Positions 8,396-16,289 of a stretch of DNA of 64,000 bases are shown here, one piece after another (within the stretch, counting starts at the first letter, position 1; each line of letters opens with the position of its first letter). The DNA is from Salinisphaera aquimarina (lineage in GTDB: Bacteria > Pseudomonadota > Gammaproteobacteria > Nevskiales > Salinisphaeraceae): contig NZ_JBHRSS010000001.1 in the NCBI RefSeq assembly GCF_042643355.1, positions 434,001-498,000 on the forward strand, given 5' to 3'. Both the position numbers and the translations under genes were made by a program. The notes beneath the pieces are model-generated. The model searched no databases. It saw only the letters and a program-made list of their open reading frames with translations, and was not told where the DNA came from.

Positions 8396-8620
8396 GCGAC
8401 AAAGCCTAGCAAAACTTGACCCATGGGTTTCGGTTGGCCTGCCGCGGGTGGCGGGTGCGCTATACTATGCGCCGCGCAGCGCGGCACACCGCGTCCACGC
8501 CAAGACACGTCATACAGAAACGTTATAAGAAAATAAAAAAATAGACGTTTTCATATGAACGTGCGCCCGCTAACCTGCGGCGCGCATGCAGGTGAATACC
8601 CGAAACAGCCCGGACCGTTG
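8396..8620. other. divergent gap between lipoprotein gene and cysJ
   Basis: A 225-bp intergenic region. It holds TATACT at 8461-8466 and an AT-rich run near 8526-8553, ahead of a possible upstream in-frame ATG (8555) of cysJ. By analogy the AT-rich stretch could be where a CysB-type activator acts, but I see no convincing -35/-10 pair. Confidence 0.4.
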
Positions 8621-10453
8621 ATGAAGTCATCTCCCATCCAAGATCATACGAGCCCGCTCAACGCGCAACAGGCGCAGCAGCTCACCGCACTCATCGAAAC
8701 GCTCACGCCGATGCAGGTGACGTGGATCAGTGGCTATCTGTCCGGCATCAACGCCGCCAGCGCCACCGGTGAGGTGGCGCCGCCGCAGGCCGCGCCCGCG
8801 GCGCAGGCCGTTACCAGCGAGCCGTTGACGATTCTCTACGGCTCGCAGACGGGCAACGCCGAGGATATCGCCGAGCAGCTCAAGGAGCGCGCCGAGGCGG
8901 CCGGCCTGAGCGTGAACGTCTACGACATGCTCGACTACAAGCCGAAGGACCTCAAGAAGGAACAGAACGTCATCGTCTGCGTGTCCACGCACGGCGAGGG
9001 CGATCCGCCCGACAACGCCGAAGAACTGCATGCCTTCATCTTCGGCAAGAAAGCGCCGAAGCTCGACGGTCTGCGGTTTTCGGTACTCGCTTTCGGCGAT
9101 ACCAGCTACGAGCATTTCTGCCAGACCGGCAAGGACTTCGACACACAGCTGGAGAAGCTCGGCGGCGAACGCGTCGCCGATCGCGTCGATCTCGACGTGG
9201 ATTTCGACGACGCCGCCGAAGCCTGGATCGAGGACGTGGTCAAGGTGTTCGGCGACACCCTCGGTGGCACCGGCGAACAGCCGCATCCCACGGTTACGGC
9301 CATGCCCGGCGCCGCGGCTGCGCCGGCGCAATCGACCTATTCGCGCAAGAATCCCTACAGCGCCGAAGTGCTCGATAACATCGTGCTCAACGGGCGCGGC
9401 TCGGACAAGGAAGTCCATCATATCGAGCTCGATACCGAAGAGTCGGGTCTGGTCTGGGAGCCGGGCGATTCGCTGGGCATCATTCCGGAGAACGACCCGG
9501 CCGTGGTCGAGGAACTCATTGCCGCGCTCAAGCTGTCGGGCGACGAGCAGGTCACCGGCATCGACGGCGAGGTCAGCCTCGAACACGCGCTCACCCATCA
9601 GTACGAGATCACCACGCTGACGCGTCCGTTCGTGGAGAAATACGCGACCCAGGCTCAGACCGACGCCCTCGACAAGCTGCTGGCCGAAGATCAGCGCGAA
9701 GCGTTGACGGAATACATGGACGGCCGCTTCATCGTCGATCTGGTCGAGGATTTTCCGATTTCAGGGCTGACCGGCGCGGACTTTGTGCGTCTGCTGCGCA
9801 AGCTGCCGCCGCGTCTGTATTCGATTGCCTCCAGCTATGCGGCCAATCCGGACGAGGTGCATCTGACCGTCGCCGCGGTACGCTACGAGACGCATGGCCG
9901 GCCGCGCCACGGCGTGGCCTCGGTCCAGCTGGCCGATCGCAGCGATGATGCCAAGCTGCCGATCTATATCGACAGCAACAAGAACTTCAAACTGCCGAGC
10001 GACGACGCCGCGCCGATCATCATGATCGGACCCGGCACCGGCGTGGCCCCGTTCCGGGCCTTCATGGAAGAGCGCGAGGAACGCGACGCCGCCGGTGACA
10101 ACTGGCTGTTCTTCGGCGCCCAGCATTTTCTCACCGATTTCTATTATCAGACCGACTGGCTGCGCTGGCGCAAGGACGGCCTGCTGACCCGCATGGACGC
10201 TGCCTTCTCGCGTGACCAGGAAGAAAAGGTCTATGTGCAGGACCGAATCCGCGCGGCCGGCAAGGATGTCTACGACTGGATCGAGCGCGGTGCCACGATC
10301 TATGTCTGTGGCGACGCCAATGCCATGGCCCATGACGTGCACGAAGCTCTGCTCGAACTGCTGGGCGAGCACGGCGGCATGGACGCCGAGGCGGCCGCGG
10401 GCCATCTCAAGCAGATGCAGAAAGACAAGCGGTACCAGCGCGACGTCTATTGA
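8621..10453 (+). CDS. cysJ: sulfite reductase (NADPH) flavoprotein alpha subunit
   Basis: Diflavin reductase that passes electrons from NADPH through FAD and FMN to CysI for assimilation of sulfite to sulfide. I use the ATG at 8621 (MKSSPIQDH), 610 aa, because its start aligns with the known CysJ N-terminus (SPLNAQQAQQL..., WISGYLSG); an in-frame ATG at 8555 adds 22 unlikely residues. The flavodoxin domain begins at LTILYGSQTGNAEDIAEQL. The FAD domain contains PRLYSIASS, and the NADPH domain IMIGPGTGVAPFRAFMEER. The C-terminus is the normal KDKRYQRDVY. cysI follows after 70 bp. Confidence 0.96.
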   Translation: MKSSPIQDHTSPLNAQQAQQLTALIETLTPMQVTWISGYLSGINAASATGEVAPPQAAPAAQAVTSEPLTILYGSQTGNAEDIAEQLKERAEAAGLSVNVYDMLDYKPKDLKKEQNVIVCVSTHGEGDPPDNAEELHAFIFGKKAPKLDGLRFSVLAFGDTSYEHFCQTGKDFDTQLEKLGGERVADRVDLDVDFDDAAEAWIEDVVKVFGDTLGGTGEQPHPTVTAMPGAAAAPAQSTYSRKNPYSAEVLDNIVLNGRGSDKEVHHIELDTEESGLVWEPGDSLGIIPENDPAVVEELIAALKLSGDEQVTGIDGEVSLEHALTHQYEITTLTRPFVEKYATQAQTDALDKLLAEDQREALTEYMDGRFIVDLVEDFPISGLTGADFVRLLRKLPPRLYSIASSYAANPDEVHLTVAAVRYETHGRPRHGVASVQLADRSDDAKLPIYIDSNKNFKLPSDDAAPIIMIGPGTGVAPFRAFMEEREERDAAGDNWLFFGAQHFLTDFYYQTDWLRWRKDGLLTRMDAAFSRDQEEKVYVQDRIRAAGKDVYDWIERGATIYVCGDANAMAHDVHEALLELLGEHGGMDAEAAAGHLKQMQKDKRYQRDVY

Positions 10454-10523
10454 TCGCGTCGTGTTTCGACGCCAGATTCATCGATAGCGCCATCCGCTGA
10501 CCCACCGAATTCGAGCCAGAGCC

Positions 10524-12275
10524 ATGAGTGACGACAAAGAACTTTCCCCGGTCGAACACATCAAGATCGCCAGTAACTATCTGCGCGGCACCATCGCCGA
10601 CGGGCTGGCCGACGAACTCACCGGTTCGATCGCCGAAGACGATACCCAGCTGACCAAGTTCTACGGCTTCTATCAGCAGGATAATCGCGACCTGCGCACC
10701 GAGCGCAAGCATTCCAAGCTGGAGCCGCACTACCAGTTCATGCTGCGCCTGCGCCTGCCCGCGGGCGTGGTTACCGGCGAGCAGTATCTGGCCATCGACG
10801 ATCTGGCCCACAAGTACGCCAACGGCACGCTGCGCCTGACCACGCGCCAGACGTTCCAGTACCACGGGGTGCTCAAGAAACATCTGCGTCCGCTGCTGCA
10901 GGATGCCTACAAGGTGGCCGTCGATGCACGCGGGGCCTGTGGCGACGTCAACCGCAACGTCATGGCCACGGCCAATCCGCATCTGTCGGCCCTGCACACT
11001 GAAGTGCACGACTGGTCGGTGAAGATTTCCGAGCATCTGGCCTGGAAATCGCGCGCCTACGAGGAAATCTTTCTCGAGCAGCCGCCCCGGGGCGAGGATC
11101 ACGAGCCGATTTACGGCAAGACCTATCTGCCGCGCAAGTTCAAGATCGCGATCGCGATTCCGCCGGAGAACGATGTCGATCTGTTCGCCAACGACATCGG
11201 CCTGATCGCCATCGTCGAGGACGGTCAGCTCGCGGGGTTCAATATCGCCATCGGCGGCGGCATGGGTACCACCCACGGCGACGAGGCGACCTACCCGCGT
11301 CTGGGCTCGGTCATCGGTTTTGCCACACCCGAGCAGACGCTGGAAGCGGTCGAGACGCTCGTCAAGATCCAGCGCGACCACGGCGACCGCAGTGATCGCA
11401 AGCACGCGCGCTTCAAGTACACCATCGACGATCACGGTATCGACTGGATCCACGCGCAGCTCGCCGAGCGCATGGGCTGGTCGTTGGCCGAGGCGCGCGA
11501 CTACAAATTCGAGCGTAACGGCGACCCACTGGGCTGGGCGCGGGACGACAGCGGCAGCTGGCACCTGAGCCTGTTCATCGAGAATGGCCGGATCGCCGAT
11601 TTCGATGCCAAAGGCACCGCGTTCCACGGTCAGTATCTGGGCCGATCCGGCTACAAGCTGATGACCGGCCTGCGCGAGCTGGCCAAGATCCACAAGGGCA
11701 CCATCCGCCTGACCGGCAATCAGAACCTGATCATTGCCAACGTCGCTCCGGAAGACAAGGCGGCGATCGAGGAGCTGGTGGCCCATTACGAACTCGACGA
11801 CGGCAGCCGCAATTCGACGCTGCGCTACTCGGCCATGGCCTGCGTGGCGTTTCCGACCTGCGGGCTGGCGATGGCCGAGTCCGAGCGTTATCTGCCGGAG
11901 CTGGTCGGCAAGCTGGAAGCCGTGGTCGACGACGCCGGGCTGTCCGATCAGCCGATCGTCATCCGCATGACCGGCTGCCCCAACGGCTGTGCGCGCCCGT
12001 TCCTGGGCGAGATCGGCTTCGTCGGCAAGGCGCCGGGCAAGTACAACCTCTATCTGGGCGCCGGCTTCGACGGCGCGCGCCTGAACAAGCTCTATCGTGA
12101 GAATATCGGCGAGGAGGAAATCCTGTCCGAGCTGACGCCCATGATCCAGCGCTATGCGGCCGAGCGGGAAGAAGGCGAGCCGTTCGGCGATTTCGTCATT
12201 CGTGCGGGTATCATTGCTGAAACCATTGAAGGGCGTGACTTCCATGAAAACGTCGGTTCTCCCCAGGCGGCCTAA
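10524..12275 (+). CDS. cysI: sulfite reductase (NADPH) haemoprotein beta subunit
   Basis: Sirohaem and [4Fe-4S] subunit that reduces sulfite by six electrons. At 583 aa it has the normal length. The cluster and sirohaem cysteines are present: Cys440 and Cys446 in ACVAFPTCGLAMAESER, and Cys485 and Cys489 in TGCPNGCARP. The nitrite/sulfite reductase ferredoxin-like half-domains include LRLTTRQTFQYHGV and IRLTGNQNLIIANV. It forms a cysJI operon. Its last 32 bp overlap the start of the DUF2059 gene. Confidence 0.97.
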   Translation: MSDDKELSPVEHIKIASNYLRGTIADGLADELTGSIAEDDTQLTKFYGFYQQDNRDLRTERKHSKLEPHYQFMLRLRLPAGVVTGEQYLAIDDLAHKYANGTLRLTTRQTFQYHGVLKKHLRPLLQDAYKVAVDARGACGDVNRNVMATANPHLSALHTEVHDWSVKISEHLAWKSRAYEEIFLEQPPRGEDHEPIYGKTYLPRKFKIAIAIPPENDVDLFANDIGLIAIVEDGQLAGFNIAIGGGMGTTHGDEATYPRLGSVIGFATPEQTLEAVETLVKIQRDHGDRSDRKHARFKYTIDDHGIDWIHAQLAERMGWSLAEARDYKFERNGDPLGWARDDSGSWHLSLFIENGRIADFDAKGTAFHGQYLGRSGYKLMTGLRELAKIHKGTIRLTGNQNLIIANVAPEDKAAIEELVAHYELDDGSRNSTLRYSAMACVAFPTCGLAMAESERYLPELVGKLEAVVDDAGLSDQPIVIRMTGCPNGCARPFLGEIGFVGKAPGKYNLYLGAGFDGARLNKLYRENIGEEEILSELTPMIQRYAAEREEGEPFGDFVIRAGIIAETIEGRDFHENVGSPQAA

Positions 12276-12798
12276 TCGCACCGCGTCCATCGGCGCGGGT
12301 CTCGCGCTACTGCTGTCGCTGGCCTGTGGTCACGGCGCGATCGCGCAGACCACGGCCACCGGTCAGGCGTCAGCGCCGAATGCGTCCAAGGACGATCTGA
12401 TTCGCGAACTGGTGGGGCTCACCGATGCCGCGCAGCTCGAGGCGGTGTTCTCGCGTCAGTTCATCGACCGGGTGGCCAACGCAGTGGCGTTCCTGCAGCC
12501 GACGATGGATCCCGCCACGATGACGGTCATCCGCCAGGAAGCCACGGACGTCATCCACGAGCGTATCGAGTCCGGCGATGCGCTGTACTCGGTGCTCTAC
12601 CCCGTGTACGAAAAACACTTCAATATCTTCGAGTTGAACGAGCTGGTGACGTTCTACGAATCGCCGCTGGGGCAGAAGCTGGTCCGGGTCTCGCCGCAGT
12701 TGCTCACCGAGTCGCTGTCGCTGGGCCGCGAATGGGGGCTGTCGCTGGTACCCGAGATCATCGACCGCGTGCAGACGCGGCTGGCGAACCAGAACTAA
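12244..12798 (+). CDS. exported DUF2059 protein
   Basis: A 184-aa protein with a signal peptide (MKTSVLPRRPNR..., hydrophobic core LALLLSLACG, likely cleavage after AIAQ). The DUF2059 region (roughly residues 110-165) contains LYPVYEKHFNIFELNELVTFYESPLGQKLV, the family's recognisable stretch. It starts inside the 3' end of cysI in another frame (GAAGGG upstream), which suggests translational coupling to sulfite reductase. The role of the family is unknown, and the coupling does not by itself prove a sulfur function. It converges with the desT-like regulator. Confidence 0.85.
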   Translation: MKTSVLPRRPNRTASIGAGLALLLSLACGHGAIAQTTATGQASAPNASKDDLIRELVGLTDAAQLEAVFSRQFIDRVANAVAFLQPTMDPATMTVIRQEATDVIHERIESGDALYSVLYPVYEKHFNIFELNELVTFYESPLGQKLVRVSPQLLTESLSLGREWGLSLVPEIIDRVQTRLANQN

Positions 12799-12819
12799 GG
12801 CTGCAGGCCAACTGCCTGG

Positions 12820-13509
12820 CTAGCGCGCGGCGCGTACCGGCTGGCTCTCCCAGCGCCCGACGCCCATGAAGATCAGGCGCAGCTGTTTTTCGGCGCGCAG
12901 CATCAGCGCGTCGTCCTCGGCGTTGTCCGGGGCCACCTCGAGGATGCGCTCGGACAGCGAGATCACGGTATTCACGACCAGGTCCGCCATCATGCGCAGA
13001 TCGATCTCGGCGATATGCGAGAACTCGTCGAAGCGACCGAAGTCGTAGGCCAGGGCATTGGTGAGCAGCTTGATCTCGTCGTGGATGGCGGCGCGCATGG
13101 CCACCGTGCCGGAAAAGCGCTCCTTGACCACGAACTGGAACAGCAGACTGTTGTCGCGCACATGATGGGCAAACAGTTCCACCGAGTACCGCACCAGCCC
13201 CTTGAGCGGCAGCGACGACAACTGTGCGCGTTGCAGGATCTCGCGCAGCGCGCGGAATGTCTCCTCGACCAGGGCCAGGCCCAGGGCATCCATGTCCGCG
13301 AAGTGGCGATAGAAGGCGGTCGGCACGACCCCGGCCTGACGCGCGATCCGGCGTAGCGATATCGCCGAGAAGTTGGCCTCGCTGGCGACCAGTTCGAGCG
13401 CGGCCTGCATCAGCGCTTCGCGCGCCTCGCCGCGACGCGGCGCCTTGCGCGGTCTGGGCTGGAGAGGGGGCTGTGCCATTCGGGTCATGGGCGATAACGT
13501 CGCTGTCAT
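12820..13509 (-). CDS. desT: TetR family regulator of the acyl desaturase operon (DesT/FabR-like)
   Basis: N-terminal HTH (EALMQAALELVASEANFSAISLRRIARQAGVVPTAFYRHFADMDALG), then a ligand domain. The HTH and its divergent placement beside a ferredoxin reductase and an acyl desaturase match the P. aeruginosa desT-desCB arrangement, in which DesT senses saturated versus unsaturated acyl-CoA. The start is uncertain: ATGs at 13509, 13488 and 13479 are all possible and none has a good Shine-Dalgarno sequence; I give the longest plausible form. Two DesT-like inverted repeats lie in the 169-bp divergent gap. FabR is the alternative name, but the neighbours favour DesT. Confidence 0.85.
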   Translation of the reverse strand: MTATLSPMTRMAQPPLQPRPRKAPRRGEAREALMQAALELVASEANFSAISLRRIARQAGVVPTAFYRHFADMDALGLALVEETFRALREILQRAQLSSLPLKGLVRYSVELFAHHVRDNSLLFQFVVKERFSGTVAMRAAIHDEIKLLTNALAYDFGRFDEFSHIAEIDLRMMADLVVNTVISLSERILEVAPDNAEDDALMLRAEKQLRLIFMGVGRWESQPVRAAR

Positions 13510-13606
13510 GTTGTTGTGATGCGGCTGCGCGGTGACGCTGGCGACTCCGCTACCGGAGTGGAACCGCCGCCGCCACAACGTTTACAGCGACGGCTGATAT
13601 TTATTT

Positions 13607-13661
13607 GTGAACAAGTGTTGACTTAGTGCTGCGTCGCACCTAAAGTGTACACGTGTTCACA
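13607..13661 (+). promoter_or_regulatory. desCB promoter with two DesT-type operators
   Basis: A sigma-70 promoter is readable: TTGACT at 13618-13623, 17-bp spacer, TAAAGT at 13641-13646. Operator 1, GTGAACAAGTGTTGACT (13607-13623), covers the -35. Operator 2, AGTGTACACGTGTTCACA (13644-13661), covers the -10 and start site. Both are imperfect palindromes resembling the DesT and FabR boxes as I remember them. Occupying either would block RNA polymerase. Confidence 0.75.
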
Positions 13662-13678
13662 TTCACTAGGAAGCGGAA

Positions 13679-14740
13679 ATGAGGCCAGTCGTCAAAAAAG
13701 TGTTGAGCAGTTCGCTGGTCGGCGCATTGGCGAGCCCGCTGTCGGTCGACGACTATCTGTCGCTGATCGACCGGCGCCTGTCGATCAAGGAGCCGCGCGG
13801 CCGGGTGACCAGTGTCGCCCGCCAGACCGACGACAGCGTCACCTTGACGATCGACCCCAACGACAACTGGCAGGGCCATCATGCCGGCCAGCACGTCTTG
13901 CTTGGTGTCGATCTCGACGGCGTACGCCACAGCCGCTGTTTTTCCCTCGTGAGCGCGCCGAGCGACCCGTTGATCGAGATCACGGTCAAGCGCAACGGCG
14001 ACGGCCGGGTGAGCAATTTCCTGGTCGATCACGCCGCCCGCGGGCAGTTGGTTCATCTGAGCCCCGCCGAAGGGGATTTCTGCCCGCAGCGTATCGCGCC
14101 GCCGAAAGCGCTGCTGATCAGCGCCGGCAGCGGCATCACGCCGGTGATGGGCGTGCTGCGCGACTGGATTGCGCGCGGTCAGCTCAACGATGTGGTCTTC
14201 ATACACTATGCGCGCTCGCAGGCCGACATGATCTATGCGGCCGAGGTCGATGCGCTGGCGGCCCGGCACGACGGGCTGCGTGTGGCCACGGTGTTCACCG
14301 CCGAGGGCGCCGGACGTATCGACGACGCGGCCATCGATGCCCAGGTGGCGGATCTGGCCGAGCGCGAGACGTGGCTGTGCGGCCCGTCCGGCTTCATGGA
14401 CGCCGCCGAAGCACTGATCGTCGCGCGCTCGAACAAGCCGCTGCACCGCGAGCAGTTCGCCGCCACCCGCCGCGAAGCCGCACATGGCGAGGGCGCCGTG
14501 CGTTTTCTCAAGAGCGACAGGGCCGCCTCCGGCGAGACCGGCTCGCTGCTCGAGATTGCCGAGGGCGCGGGCCTCAAGCCCGCCTACGGCTGTCGCATGG
14601 GCATCTGCCACGCCTGCAAGTGCCGGGTGAGCGAGGGCAGCGTGCGCGATCTGCGCACCAATCGGGTCCGCGAAGTGCGCGATACCGATATTCAGCTTTG
14701 TATCCACGCCGCCGCCGGCGACGTGGCGGTCGAACTCTAG
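13679..14740 (+). CDS. desC: ferredoxin-NAD(P)H oxidoreductase for the acyl desaturase
   Basis: A 353-aa electron-transfer protein feeding the desaturase. The FAD domain holds RCFSLVSAP (the RxxS-type motif), the NAD(P)H domain LISAGSGITPVMGVLRDW, and the C-terminal plant-type [2Fe-2S] domain YGCRMGICHACKCRV with Cys305, Cys310 and Cys313, plus a fourth Cys near residue 341 (LCIHA). This FNR-then-ferredoxin order fits P. aeruginosa DesC. The Shine-Dalgarno sequence is AGGAAG at 13668-13673. It is followed after 63 bp by the desaturase. Confidence 0.9.
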   Translation: MRPVVKKVLSSSLVGALASPLSVDDYLSLIDRRLSIKEPRGRVTSVARQTDDSVTLTIDPNDNWQGHHAGQHVLLGVDLDGVRHSRCFSLVSAPSDPLIEITVKRNGDGRVSNFLVDHAARGQLVHLSPAEGDFCPQRIAPPKALLISAGSGITPVMGVLRDWIARGQLNDVVFIHYARSQADMIYAAEVDALAARHDGLRVATVFTAEGAGRIDDAAIDAQVADLAERETWLCGPSGFMDAAEALIVARSNKPLHREQFAATRREAAHGEGAVRFLKSDRAASGETGSLLEIAEGAGLKPAYGCRMGICHACKCRVSEGSVRDLRTNRVREVRDTDIQLCIHAAAGDVAVEL

Positions 14741-14803
14741 CGTTCGTCCCTCGATTTTCAGGATTTCACGACAGGGCGCCTTTCGCGCCTCGGAGCACAA
14801 GAC

Positions 14804-15922
14804 ATGGGCAAGCCCACACATCTGACCGACGCCGACGTCGCCGAATTCGGCCGCGAACTCGACGCCATCCGCGACGAGGTCATGAACGATCTCGGCGAGC
14901 GCGATGCGCGCTATATCCGCAAGGTGCTCAAAACCCAGCGCTACAGCGAAGTCGCTGGCCGTGCGCTGCTCATGGCCGGCTTTCTGCCGCCGGCCTGGCT
15001 GGCCGGCACCGGCCTGCTGTCGCTGTCCAAAGTCCTCGAGAACATGGAGATCGGGCACAACGTGATGCATGGCCAATGGGACTGGATGAACGATCCGGCG
15101 CTGGATTCGGCCACCTACGAATGGGACAACACCTGTCCGTCGAACCAGTGGAAGCATTCGCACAACTACATGCACCACACTTTCACCAACATCATCGATC
15201 TGGATCGCGATGTGGGCTACGGCATCCTGCGCATGAGCGAGGACCAGGACTGGCGTCCGCAGCACCTGGCGCAGCCGCTCACGGCGGCCACGCTTGCCGC
15301 GTTCTTCCAGTGGGGCGTGGCCCTGCACGACCTGGAAGTCGAGCGTCTGGGCAAGGACAAGACCTTCAAGGAAGCCGCTGTCCAGGCGAAGGCGATCTGG
15401 GGCAAGGCGCGCAAGCAGGTGCTCAAGGATTACCTGCTGTTTCCGGCCCTGGCCGGCCCCATGTTCGTGCCTGTGCTGACCGGCAATTTCGCGGCCAACC
15501 TGAACCGCAACCTGTGGACGTTCCTGATCATCTTCTGCGGGCATTTCACCGACGAGGTGGAAATGTTCGACGAGGCCGAGGCGACCGACGAAACCCGCGG
15601 CCAATGGTATCTGCGCCAGCTGCTGGGCTCCTCCAACCTGACGGGCAGCGTGCCGTTTCATATCCTGAGCGGCCATCTGAGTTATCAGATCGAGCATCAT
15701 CTGTTCCCGGACATGCCCTCGCACCGCTATCGCGAGATCGCCCCGCGCGTGCAGGCGATCTGCGAACGTTACGGCATCAACTACAACACCGGGCCGCTGA
15801 CCAAGCAGTTCGGTGGCGTGGTCAAGCGTATCCTGCGCATGTCGTTGCCGCATCGTCGCAAACGCAATACGCTGACCGAACAGTCCACCGTGCATGCGCC
15901 TGTCTATGCTGAAGCTGCTTGA
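14804..15922 (+). CDS. desB: membrane fatty acid (acyl-CoA delta-9-type) desaturase
   Basis: A 372-aa diiron membrane enzyme that introduces a double bond into acyl chains. The three His boxes are HNVMH (residues 85-89), HSHNYMHH (118-125) and QIEHHLFP (about 295-302). Hydrophobic segments flank the boxes. Gene order and partner favour an acyl-CoA desaturase acting on exogenous saturated fatty acids, like P. aeruginosa DesB. The regiospecificity is inferred. Its 3' end overlaps the next small gene. Confidence 0.9.
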   Translation: MGKPTHLTDADVAEFGRELDAIRDEVMNDLGERDARYIRKVLKTQRYSEVAGRALLMAGFLPPAWLAGTGLLSLSKVLENMEIGHNVMHGQWDWMNDPALDSATYEWDNTCPSNQWKHSHNYMHHTFTNIIDLDRDVGYGILRMSEDQDWRPQHLAQPLTAATLAAFFQWGVALHDLEVERLGKDKTFKEAAVQAKAIWGKARKQVLKDYLLFPALAGPMFVPVLTGNFAANLNRNLWTFLIIFCGHFTDEVEMFDEAEATDETRGQWYLRQLLGSSNLTGSVPFHILSGHLSYQIEHHLFPDMPSHRYREIAPRVQAICERYGINYNTGPLTKQFGGVVKRILRMSLPHRRKRNTLTEQSTVHAPVYAEAA

Positions 15923-16217
15923 AACACTCAAGGATTCGGCCGAGTCGACCTTCGACTCGGCCGCCTCGCGTGTCGAGAACGTGCATCGGCTGATCGGTGG
16001 TTATGTCGGCGATCAGGCCCGCCGGGTGCGCGGGCGCGGTAAACCCGCCCCTGAGCGGGATGCCGACGAGAACCGAGCGAATATCTACGACGTCATTCGC
16101 GGTGTGAACCGCGAGATCGGCGAATTCGGGACCGACCTGTTCGAGATCATCGACGATGCCCGCGCGCGCCGTCACGCTGAAAAGCGCGCGGATTCCGACG
16201 AGGGTGACGGCCGGTAG
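15894..16217 (+). CDS. hypothetical protein downstream of the desaturase
   Basis: Up to 107 aa, or 103 aa if the second ATG (15906, MLKLLETLKDS) is used. Neither ATG has a visible Shine-Dalgarno sequence, and both lie within the end of desB in another frame, so reinitiation is likely. The protein is charged and probably helical, with an amphipathic start and a central RANIYDVIRGVNREIGEFGTDLFEIIDDARA segment. There is no signal peptide and no membrane helix. I do not recognise a family. A function connected with the desaturase is only suggested by overlap. Confidence 0.6.
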   Translation: MRLSMLKLLETLKDSAESTFDSAASRVENVHRLIGGYVGDQARRVRGRGKPAPERDADENRANIYDVIRGVNREIGEFGTDLFEIIDDARARRHAEKRADSDEGDGR

Positions 16218-16289
16218 GTTCGCTTTCGGCCCCCGCTCCGGTTTAGAATCGCGGCGCCTGTTGCCACATTGTCCAGGGAGCGATTGCCG

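Noticed and set aside
10407..12290. 627-aa antisense frame over cysI
   Set aside because: Shadow; cysI has all four cluster cysteines and the normal length.
13640..15931. 763-aa open frame antisense to desC and desB
   Set aside because: It mirrors the codon pattern of the two well-supported plus-strand genes, is rich in His/Gly/Arg without family motifs, and would run through the desaturase promoter. GC-rich antisense shadow.
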